Below, piece after piece: positions 9,501-15,083 of a DNA stretch of 28,216 nucleotides; position 1 is the stretch's first letter; the number at the start of each line of letters is the position of its first letter. The position numbers were made by a program, and so were the translations under genes. The notes below the pieces were generated by a model, which did no database searches, was not told the origin of the DNA, and was given only the letters and a program-made list of their open reading frames with translations. This DNA is from Gammaproteobacteria bacterium. GTDB lineage: Bacteria > Pseudomonadota > Gammaproteobacteria > HK1. The DNA is taken from positions 1 through 28,216 of the forward strand of contig JAJECB010000157.1 of assembly GCA_022822245.1 (NCBI GenBank), given 5' to 3'.

Positions 9501-9766
9501 TCGTAGCTTTCTTCGGCGAAGACCACGGGGAAGAACCCGGCGGCCAACTCGGGGTCCCGGCGTACCTCTGCCGCGACGCGGAGGAGCAGGCTCGTCTTGC
9601 CGCTGCCACGGGGGCCGATCACGATCTGATGCGGGTTCGAGGCCCCGGTGCATTCGCGGAGGATCTCGACCATCGTCTCAAACTCGGCCGTTCGCACGCA
9701 GAACGAGGCCACCAGCTCGTCGTCGGTGAGGAACCCCGGGTTGTACTTGCGGGCGGTCACGGCCAT
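6524..9766 (-). CDS. AAA/STAND-like ATPase with winged helix and ten TPR-type repeats
   Basis: Start ATG 9766 is chosen (1080 residues): it is four bases after the upstream stop and has GGAGGGAG upstream at normal spacing. The open frame to 9988 only overlaps the neighbour. Order of parts: an archaeal-ATPase-like NTPase with Walker A GPRGSGKT (51-58) and Walker B RLALMVENLD (151-160); a winged-helix-like segment (about 295-364); a helical linker; then ten consecutive 43-residue repeats (480-909) with the pattern AL..KG..L..L.R..EAL.AY.EV..RFG; and a helical tail. This layout, NTPase then HTH then superstructure repeats, is that of STAND-type sensors, where the repeats usually bind a trigger or partner. 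It overlaps the methyltransferase gene by 8 bp, so it is translated with it. The trigger and output are unknown. It contains no recognised effector domain. Confidence 0.82.
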   Translation of the reverse strand: MAVTARKYNPGFLTDDELVASFCVRTAEFETMVEILRECTGASNPHQIVIGPRGSGKTSLLLRVAAEVRRDPELAAGFFPVVFAEESYEVSTAGEFWLECLAQLAAQAPRQADEPDLQSTLEELRATRDDRELADRCLGALLDHSDREGKRLALMVENLDMMFRDMADADAGWRLRKVLQTEPRIVLLASATSRFDEIDNPKHALYDLFSVRTLRPLDTNECATLWEAVAGRCPPPRTIRSLEILTGGSPRLLTIVARFGAELSFRNLMASLLDLIDDHTEYFKSHLEALPAQERRVYLALASLWKPATTREIADHARLDTSKCSAQLTRLVERGAVQTAGGSARRKQYYLTERLYNIYYLLRRSRRSDGLVEALIHFMESYYSPSELKDIGARLIREAESFTAEIQSLSKTTLNRLIELPVLAEHREELLAMTPEGFVEVARRDSAFTDTARATETGMKPEGRGADQPYKRTDEDEEQAARKLFNIASTLEAQSREEDALNAYGEVVRSFGKSEAPGVLVWIRLSLLHKALVLERLGRADEAVAACDELARRFGEDETAAGLEWVVQALVMKGLVLQRQGRTAEALTAYDEVKHRFGHSEIPAIAQGVAKALVMKSIVLRRLNWWEDALAACEEVICHVVENGESTFDEQIVHAFVSKGEILSGLKRPHEALAAIEEVIRRFGEQTSPTILAEVAHALVNKGDLLAGMSRPHDALTAYEEVVRRFGGDKAHTTDESVARALVEKGTLLIEISQPDEALGSFNEVVSRFGENKQPSVDRPVAEAVVNKRVLLGTMNRPHDTLEACDDVVRRFGEDESPFFAHQVEVALVTKGHILQRLNRSDEALAAYDEIVRRFDEGKTPVLSDATVRAILHEKATLTRLNQPLDSLAAYDSSIRQFRGGKFPILQWPVEEALLSRAAIELTCRRQGAAAEAAGRVLVLSQPGSPENRLRAHTIRARAVLAGGDRTSCERDVEAALVVLPTIPYMPPVCFSDLMVLSLRLGAERMCELINGSSAAELLLPLTTALELELGLEPRTAQEVREVAEDIRRDLVRLRERGTDEPGEAKVVGSHAMEPERKDG
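7040..8329 (-). repeat. Ten tandem 129-bp units encoding 43-residue TPR-like repeats
   Basis: Ten units of exactly 43 codons run without gaps through residues 480-909 of the ATPase. Each carries a helix-turn-helix pattern with conserved EAL.A(Y/C) and (R/H)RFG positions; units 4 to 8 are the most alike. The units are diverged at DNA level, yet recurring words such as the antisense of CGATTCGG, at the R-F-G codons, reappear about every 129 bp. The unit is longer than a canonical 34-residue TPR, closer to the 42-residue kinesin-light-chain/NB-ARC TPR type. Confidence 0.85.
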
Positions 9767-9770
9767 CGCG

Positions 9771-11039
9771 TCATTCTCCCTCCGCCCCCAAACGTCGGGC
9801 GACTGGTACGAAGCGCCGGCCATGGCGAGTACGCCACCAGTCCTCAAGCAGTCCGGACACGAACTGGAAGTCGTCGCCCCGTGGCGTGAGGTATCCGTCG
9901 TGTTCGAGCGTGAGGAGCACCTCGTCAACCTGGACCGACTCCTCCTCGTCTTCTGCCTGGAAGTATTCACAATATTGGTCGATGGCATCGCGACGCAGCA
10001 CGCCTTCGTTGACTGCGGCTTCGGTCAGCACGGCAAGAGCGCACCGATAGCCCTCGATCCCGAGGACCAGCTTCAGGCGGCTCTCGTAGTGATCCATGTC
10101 GACCTGCCCCCAAACACTGAGCATGTCGTCGGTGTACACCCGCTCCACATCGTCAAGCGACGCATCGCGTCGATTGGCCCGGCGCAGATGCACCTGCAGG
10201 CTGTCGAAGAAGCGCTGTACATGATGGGGAACCTGACACCGGAGTCGACGGCACACGTCCTGGCGCACCGCGAAAGGGAGGTCCAGGCCGTAGGACTCCG
10301 CCAGCGCGGCGAGGCAGGCGAGCGCGGTTTCCTCGTCCCAAGGCTTCAAGTCCAAAGGAGAGTAGACATTCGCGTGGGCGCTGAGACCAGCCTGCCGCAG
10401 GATCGGCTCGAGGCTCACGCTGCCGGAAAGGATGATGCAGATCCGGCCCCGGTGCGTCTGGGCGTTCCTTCGAAGCCAGCTCAGGAACTCGTCCACCGAC
10501 CGCCTTCCCTCCGGGGTGATGCGGTAGTCCTGGCCCTTGAGCATCCGGTTGACGAGGATCGGCAGCTCGTCGATTGCGAGCACGACGGGCCGCTCGTTCT
10601 CCGCCAGCGCCGCGAAGATTCCGTCGCCCCTCTGCCGCCAGTTGCCGCCATCGATCCCAGCCCGCAGCTTTACGCGTAATTCGGAGATCGCCAGCGTATC
10701 CACCCGATCGCTGACCTCGCGCAGGATGTTGTTGAACCCGGGTTTGATCCGGCGCCAGATGCTCTGCGCCGACCTCGATTGCGTGCCGATTTCGGCGATG
10801 GCATCCGCGGGAGTGTCGGCGTCCTCCAGATCGACGAATATGGTCTCGAACCGCCCCTCTTCGCGCAGGCGGCGCAGCAGCTCCCGGACCAGGCTCGTCT
10901 TCCCCATCCGCCGCTGGGCCGTCAGCAACGTGTGGGTTCCGTCTTGCACCCGCTCCGCAAGCACTTGGAGCTCGATCTCCCGGTCGAAGAACCGATCTCC
11001 TTCGACCCAGTTTGCCCCGGCCTTCCGCAATCCCACCAT
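9771..11039 (-). CDS. AAA-family ATPase with C-terminal winged helix
   Basis: A 422-residue protein of the archaeal-type ATPase/ORC-CDC6-like group. Walker A is AQRRMGKT (41-48), Walker B is PVVLAIDELP (151-160) and a sensor-like IILSGS strand ends at 207. Residues about 330-400 read as a winged helix (YRCALAVLTEAA... followed by LTLEHDGYLTP). The N-terminus, DRFFDREIELQVLAERV, is the usual entry helix of this family. It is the first gene after a 208-bp AT-rich spacer and is followed four bases later by the larger TPR ATPase, which has the same NTPase-plus-wHTH plan. The two are therefore probably partners. No membrane segment or effector domain is seen. Function in defence is inferred from position only; a stand-alone regulatory ATPase is possible. 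Confidence 0.8.
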   Translation of the reverse strand: MVGLRKAGANWVEGDRFFDREIELQVLAERVQDGTHTLLTAQRRMGKTSLVRELLRRLREEGRFETIFVDLEDADTPADAIAEIGTQSRSAQSIWRRIKPGFNNILREVSDRVDTLAISELRVKLRAGIDGGNWRQRGDGIFAALAENERPVVLAIDELPILVNRMLKGQDYRITPEGRRSVDEFLSWLRRNAQTHRGRICIILSGSVSLEPILRQAGLSAHANVYSPLDLKPWDEETALACLAALAESYGLDLPFAVRQDVCRRLRCQVPHHVQRFFDSLQVHLRRANRRDASLDDVERVYTDDMLSVWGQVDMDHYESRLKLVLGIEGYRCALAVLTEAAVNEGVLRRDAIDQYCEYFQAEDEEESVQVDEVLLTLEHDGYLTPRGDDFQFVSGLLEDWWRTRHGRRFVPVARRLGAEGE

Positions 11040-11047
11040 CGCGTTCC

Positions 11048-11061
11048 CAACGAATTCGTTG
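11048..11061. promoter_or_regulatory. 14-bp perfect palindrome before the ATPase-pair start
   Basis: CAACGAATTCGTTG is a perfect palindrome and ends 8 bases upstream of the ATG at 11039. It lies between the candidate promoter and the start codon, next to where a ribosome would bind. That placement suits a repressor operator or an RNA hairpin that limits translation. No clear Shine-Dalgarno stands elsewhere in front of this gene. Operator function is inferred. Confidence 0.45.
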
Positions 11062-11067
11062 CAAACG

Positions 11068-11097
11068 ATATTGTTGGTAAAAATTGGTTGCTGTCAA
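11068..11097 (-). promoter_or_regulatory. Candidate sigma-70-like promoter for the ATPase-methyltransferase-helicase operon
   Basis: On the minus strand a perfect TTGACA (11097-11092) is followed after 18 nt by CAATAT (11073-11068), a weak -10 match. The spacer is AT-rich in an otherwise GC-rich window. A second -10-like word, TACAAT, lies at 11117-11112 but has no good -35. The position, directly upstream of the four coupled genes, is the main support. Confidence 0.35.
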
Positions 11098-11247
11098 GTA
11101 TCTCTTAATTGATTGTATCAAAAAGATTTTCCAGGCGGGTTAGCCCGAAAGAACCTGTTTGTCAAGACAGTTCGCTCCTAAACCCATCAATCCCAAAAGG
11201 CTCCTAACGCCGTCCGCGGCCCTGCTATTGGCGGCGCCACGAACACT

Positions 11248-12225
11248 TCACCGCTTGGTGAGCTTTGGACCGGCGTACACGATGTAGACCGGGTCGTCCG
11301 AGCGAATCGGCCAAGAAAAGTGCAGGCGAAGCGTCAGGTGACGCTCCTTGCCGTGCCATGTGCAGAATAGGGAATCTCCAGGACTGGCAGGATGCGGAAA
11401 TGTCAGTTCGTTCCGGAAATCTCGCTTCTCTGAGTCCGACGAGTCGGAGAACAGAGCCCTGTCTCCCGTAAAGTGGTCTTGGTATAACTGATTCCCCTCG
11501 GGTGTGCGATTACCGTCCGCATCGAAAGCGCGCGCATAACGATCCAGAATATCGAGCAGCACGAGAATGCGGTCTGCCGTGCTTTTGGCGAATGGATGCC
11601 CGGAAAGGGGCATGAAGCAATCGTCTGTAAACGTCAGGCTTCTGAACCGCATCGGCGAGGAGGATTGAAGATCAGCCCAGGAGCGGATTGGAGGTACCGC
11701 ATCTTGCAAACACTCCTCGAGCGCAGTAGCGTTCCGCCAGTTCACGAGGTTCGCATTGTGGTCAGCCAATCCGTTGTCTTCTCGGCACCAGCGCACTTCA
11801 AGGGGCGAGTAATCCCAATCGGAGGGCGTGGCGCTAGCTAGACCGCAATGGACACCATGTAAGGATCGATATGCGGCTTCGCCGATCGCAGAATCCGTGA
11901 CGAGCTCGCCCCGACACTCCAACCAGTCGCTAACTCCATGTTGTCGAAGTTCGTCCCAAAAGGGGCCTCCCCGCGTCAACCAACCAATCAGGGCTCGCCG
12001 TTCGTTGGGCAGGAGTTGCTGAACCGCTCGCTGCATCGGGATATCCGGCATCGGCTCCGCATTCGCCAGTGCCCGATTACAGAGCACATCTCGACCGAAG
12101 CGTTGGGCGGCCCGGCGCATGGCCATTAGTCCTGCGATGGCGGTGCGGAATGTCTGAATATCGTGAAATTGTCTATGCAATGACAAGTCGTTCGCGAAGA
12201 GATCCACGTCAACACCATCCGGCAA
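11248..12225 (-). CDS. Uncharacterised protein, third gene of a DUF262/DUF3696 cassette
   Basis: About 325 residues, not matched to any domain I know. It is soluble, with no signal or membrane span. Its C-terminus looks conserved and enzyme- or fold-like: FPHP (residues 278-281), then an FCTWHGKE segment, a LRLHFSW strand and a YAGPKLTKR ending. Histidines and aspartates are frequent in the middle (SDWDYSPLEVRW, FTDDCFMPLSGHPF). The start is uncertain: TTG at 12225 gives a 17-bp overlap with the ATPase gene, whereas GTG at 12207 has GGATGG upstream. It is the most likely effector or specificity partner of the DUF3696 ATPase because the other two cassette members are ATPase and DUF262. From memory, three-gene sets with a DUF3696 ATPase, a DUF262 protein and an unknown protein were reported as the Menshen anti-phage system; membership needs a search. 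Confidence 0.65.
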   Translation of the reverse strand: MPDGVDVDLFANDLSLHRQFHDIQTFRTAIAGLMAMRRAAQRFGRDVLCNRALANAEPMPDIPMQRAVQQLLPNERRALIGWLTRGGPFWDELRQHGVSDWLECRGELVTDSAIGEAAYRSLHGVHCGLASATPSDWDYSPLEVRWCREDNGLADHNANLVNWRNATALEECLQDAVPPIRSWADLQSSSPMRFRSLTFTDDCFMPLSGHPFAKSTADRILVLLDILDRYARAFDADGNRTPEGNQLYQDHFTGDRALFSDSSDSEKRDFRNELTFPHPASPGDSLFCTWHGKERHLTLRLHFSWPIRSDDPVYIVYAGPKLTKR

Positions 12226-13351
12226 AATAGTTCATGTCTTTGTCAAACTGATCGAAGAATCCCGCAGGCCAGTCATCGATATTCCCTTCGCTGTCAAGGT
12301 GCGGGCTTTGCACTTGTGCAGTGCCATCTCGCTCCGCGTCTTGTCGTGGTCTAAAGAAGTGCAGTGCCGCGTCTTCGGGTGACAAGACGTTGTTCTTGAC
12401 CGCGCGACGGACGCCATTCAGCACATGGTCGCTGTGTGTTTCCAGAAGAACCTGAACCCCTGCCGCGGCAACTTCCGACAAGAACTCGCCCATTGCTACC
12501 TGTCCGGACGGATGAAGATGCACTTCGGGATTCTCGATCAGCAACAGATCTTCTTTGCCGGCTGCTAACGCGGCAACCACAATAGGTAAGACCTGTGTAA
12601 TCCCAAATCCAGTATGCCCCGGGCGATGAAACTCCGTATCCGTCGATGTTCGAATTCCCAATGTCAGCGCATTGACGCGAGACACTTGAGTGATAGCGAT
12701 TTCACAGCCCGGAAAGAACGAGGCCATGCGTGCTTCGACCTGACGTAACCGGGTTCTCGGTACATCGTTCATCGCCAATCCATCCAGAACGTATTCGTCG
12801 CGGCCAGAGTAAAGAACGCTGATAGCGTGTTCTCCTTTTGGGCCAACAACTGGAGTAAGCTGGGGGTCCTCCAATGCATATGTCTCGCGCGGCCCAAGTC
12901 TCTCTGCGGTAAGATAAGTGAGTCTCCATAAGTGAAGAGCCAGTGGCCCATCGCCATGTGGAGCTGGGAGTAAGCGTTGAAGAGGTAACGGATTGGTGTA
13001 CTCGACATCGTCGACACTGACAAACGTAACCTCCATGGCCATGTCCTCTCGGTCACCCGAGAACCGCCATCGATAGGTCTTTTGGCCGTCTACTAGGCCA
13101 AGTTCACATTCGCGGCGACCGTGAATCTGATCGATCACGTCCTCCGTCGTTCCAAGCTGAAGTGTGCTCCCATTGAGCAACAACCGAAGGGACCATTCAT
13201 ACTCGTGCATGGTCTGGTGCAATAAGCCGAGCGCCTGGATCACCGACGACTTCCCGGATGCGTTCACCCCGGAAAGCAGGGTAAGGGGTCGCAATGGCAA
13301 TTTCAGCAATGCGAAACATTTGAAGTGCCGCAAGTCAATTCGCGTGAGCAC
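12209..13351 (-). CDS. DUF3696-type SMC/RecF-like AAA ATPase
   Basis: A 380-residue ABC-type ATPase of the RecF/SMC/OLD superfamily. The N-terminus (MLTRIDLRHFKCF) is the usual strand-turn of this group. Walker A is GVNASGKSS (28-36), the signature-like loop is HTGFGITQVLPIV (247-259), Walker B is LLLIENPEVHLHP (269-281) and the switch histidine lies in LETHSDHVLNGVR (303-315). The sequence past the ATPase core (about 320-380, with LHFF and a GNIDDWPAGFFDQF segment) fits the DUF3696 tail. It has no TOPRIM domain, so it differs from OLD nucleases. The GTG start at 13351 overlaps the DUF262 gene by 17 bp, and its own stop overlaps the next gene. Family members act as ATP-driven regulators in anti-phage and abortive systems. 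Base composition is lower in GC than the flanks. Confidence 0.87.
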   Translation of the reverse strand: MLTRIDLRHFKCFALLKLPLRPLTLLSGVNASGKSSVIQALGLLHQTMHEYEWSLRLLLNGSTLQLGTTEDVIDQIHGRRECELGLVDGQKTYRWRFSGDREDMAMEVTFVSVDDVEYTNPLPLQRLLPAPHGDGPLALHLWRLTYLTAERLGPRETYALEDPQLTPVVGPKGEHAISVLYSGRDEYVLDGLAMNDVPRTRLRQVEARMASFFPGCEIAITQVSRVNALTLGIRTSTDTEFHRPGHTGFGITQVLPIVVAALAAGKEDLLLIENPEVHLHPSGQVAMGEFLSEVAAAGVQVLLETHSDHVLNGVRRAVKNNVLSPEDAALHFFRPRQDAERDGTAQVQSPHLDSEGNIDDWPAGFFDQFDKDMNYFAGWC

Positions 13352-14516
13352 CTAGAATCTCCCTTAACATTTTGTCGGTCATTCGAAACCGAGACCGTAC
13401 CCGTCTGGTATCGCTCGTTCCGTAGGTGATTGCAGTATCGAATTCATAGTCATCCAGGAGTTCTCGGACTGCTTCGCGGAGAGGTTCGGCCTGTGCGTCG
13501 ACGTGTGTTTCGGAGTAGCATGACAACCCTGTTGACATTACGTCCCAGAGAGAGGCGTTAATTACGCTGCGACCCTGTGATTCGGATGCACAACTCTTTC
13601 TGAATGCATGCCGACCGAACAGATTGGTATTGTTGGCAAGCCCTTGGCGGAACGTTGACGATAGCTCTTTTAGACTGGATTCCTCCATCTTGTTCATATG
13701 GGTCAAGCAATTGGCGAGAAAATCATCCATGTCACCACGATACTCGCTAATGCCGAGCAGTCGAAAGGCACAGAAACGGTTAACGAATTCTCGGTCCCGC
13801 ATTGTTCTACGATTCAAGCTCCTGCCAGTCGCCCGATAGAATATATCGGTCTGCGATTCTTCTTTCAGGAAATTCGTCGCTGGACCCATGAACAGGCAGT
13901 TCCGCATCTGTTGCCGAGTAAGTGGTACTCCACCATTTACTCTTTCGAATATGTCGAGGCGAGCGCGCTCTGGGGCGCGCGAATCGATGATGTAGAAAAT
14001 CAGGTTGCAGTCCTCGATACGGTTCTGAAACTTGGGTGGCAGGTCCGAGAACCGCTTTCCATGGAGTTCATCACGATCTGGGAGACGCAGTCTCAGTTCG
14101 CCGTTTACGAATTGACTGAATGTGGAGAGGCGCTGTAAACCGTCCACCACAATCATGCGGCCGTCGCTGTCTTCTGCCATGTAAAACACGGGCAGTGGAA
14201 TGCGCATAATTACGGATTCGATCAGCTTGCTTTGCTTATCTTCCGGCCAGATGAAGTCGCGTTGGAAATCAGGATTCATCACGTATGTTCCCCGACTAAT
14301 TCGTCGAAGGACATCGTGAACCGTTCTCCTGTCGTCGCGTATCAAGAGGTCGTCCAAGGGGTAGTCGCCCCAAGCGCCAATCTCAGGGTCCAGACCTTCG
14401 GGTTCTTCCTCGGTCGTCTGTCCGGCCTGGTTCGGTTCCATAGCGTCGGCATTCGGTGCTTCGTGCGTGCTCATGTTTTCATTGGTCATTTTGCCGGTTC
14501 GCTCATGGGAACTCAT
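13335..14516 (-). CDS. DUF262 (GmrSD N-terminal/ParB-like) protein
   Basis: A 393-residue DUF262 protein. The family hallmarks are clear: VMNPDFQRDFIWPEDKQSKL (79-98), the IMRIPLPVFYM stretch (103-113) and the nucleotide-handling VDGLQRLSTF (124-133). An acidic, poorly ordered N-terminus (1-50) precedes the domain; three Met codons (14516, 14489, 14474) could start it and none has a good ribosome site, so 14516 is provisional. There is no DUF1524/HNH half, so this is not a full GmrSD type IV restriction enzyme. DUF262 domains have a ParB-like fold that binds and hydrolyses nucleotide, and recur in phage-defence genes. It is the first of three overlapping genes with AT-richer codons than the DUF499 gene upstream, which suggests separate acquisition. 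Confidence 0.88.
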   Translation of the reverse strand: MSSHERTGKMTNENMSTHEAPNADAMEPNQAGQTTEEEPEGLDPEIGAWGDYPLDDLLIRDDRRTVHDVLRRISRGTYVMNPDFQRDFIWPEDKQSKLIESVIMRIPLPVFYMAEDSDGRMIVVDGLQRLSTFSQFVNGELRLRLPDRDELHGKRFSDLPPKFQNRIEDCNLIFYIIDSRAPERARLDIFERVNGGVPLTRQQMRNCLFMGPATNFLKEESQTDIFYRATGRSLNRRTMRDREFVNRFCAFRLLGISEYRGDMDDFLANCLTHMNKMEESSLKELSSTFRQGLANNTNLFGRHAFRKSCASESQGRSVINASLWDVMSTGLSCYSETHVDAQAEPLREAVRELLDDYEFDTAITYGTSDTRRVRSRFRMTDKMLREILGAHAN

Positions 14517-14585
14517 GATGTTGCTGTTCGAGACTAGTGAGGCTGGTGCCGGTGACTTGTGGTACGCGACTGACGCGAGAGCGTA

Positions 14586-15083
14586 TCACGTCTGTGCCGT
14601 CTTTCCTCTCGGTTCGGTCAGGAGGGTGCGCAGGGCGGTGAGGACGCGGCGCGGGTGGCGGCGGTGCATGGCCATGCCGAGCCAGTAGGCGGTCTCCTCG
14701 CGTTCCATGGCCTCGATCCCTTCGGCGACGGCGCGCATGTTGTCGCGGCTTCGCATCGGGGCGAGGGTACGGAAGAGGAGGCCGAGGGTCAGGGCGAGGT
14801 CCTCGCCAAGCGGGTAGCCGCTTCGTCTTGCGTCTGCGCTTCGGCCGAGCTTGATGCCGGAGCGGGCGAGTCGCTTCAGCACCCGGTGTTCGACCAGTTC
14901 GAGGTTGCGACCCCGAAGCCCAGCGACGCGAAGCGGCGAAGTCACGTGCGGCGTCGCCGTTGCGGGCATCTGCCAGATCTCGTATTCGGAGTTGGCTGGC
15001 GCGTGGCGGCGTACCCGCAACTCGTACCGGGGGGCCGAGTCCGGCGTTTCGACGAGTCGAATGGCCTTCTCGCGCTGCGTCAC
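14586..15083 (-). CDS. Small uncharacterised partner of the DUF499 ATPase
   Basis: The GTG at 15083 overlaps the DUF499 stop in the four bases GTGA, a standard re-initiation junction, and gives 165 residues. A longer frame to 15476 is open only as a shadow of the DUF499 gene. The protein begins with a strand-rich part (YELRVRRHAP, SEYEIWQM) followed by a mostly helical, Arg-rich half with RNLELVEHRVLKRL and ALTLGLLFRTLAPMR. I do not recognise the family; the coupling says it is made in step with the ATPase and probably binds it. Similar small proteins next to DUF499 genes are known to me only as uncharacterised. After its stop a 69-bp gap leads into the AT-rich cassette, so in an ancestral arrangement it may have joined directly to the ATPase pair or the methyltransferase. 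Confidence 0.7.
   Translation of the reverse strand: MTQREKAIRLVETPDSAPRYELRVRRHAPANSEYEIWQMPATATPHVTSPLRVAGLRGRNLELVEHRVLKRLARSGIKLGRSADARRSGYPLGEDLALTLGLLFRTLAPMRSRDNMRAVAEGIEAMEREETAYWLGMAMHRRHPRRVLTALRTLLTEPRGKTAQT

Larger units (their letters stand above)
11040..11247. other. AT-rich spacer between the nested cassette and the ATPase pair
   Basis: This 208-bp stretch has no supported gene. It holds the palindrome and the candidate promoter listed separately, and a small inverted repeat CTGT...ACAG around 11154-11169. Its composition resembles the AT-rich cassette to its right more than the helicase side, so the junction of the inserted cassette may lie in it. No target-site duplication or terminal inverted repeat could be found by eye. 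Confidence 0.6.

Noticed and set aside
9767..9988. N-terminal extension of the TPR ATPase
   Set aside because: The 74 extra residues are Ser/Arg-rich shadow of the upstream ATPase gene; the ATG at 9766 has a ribosome site and the family-like start.
12209..13351. OLD-family nuclease of a Gabija-like system
   Set aside because: ATPase motifs fit, but no TOPRIM domain is present and there is no UvrD-like helicase next to it.
13335..14516. Full GmrSD type IV restriction enzyme
   Set aside because: Only the DUF262 half is present; no DUF1524/HNH region follows and the C-terminus ends in a short helical tail.
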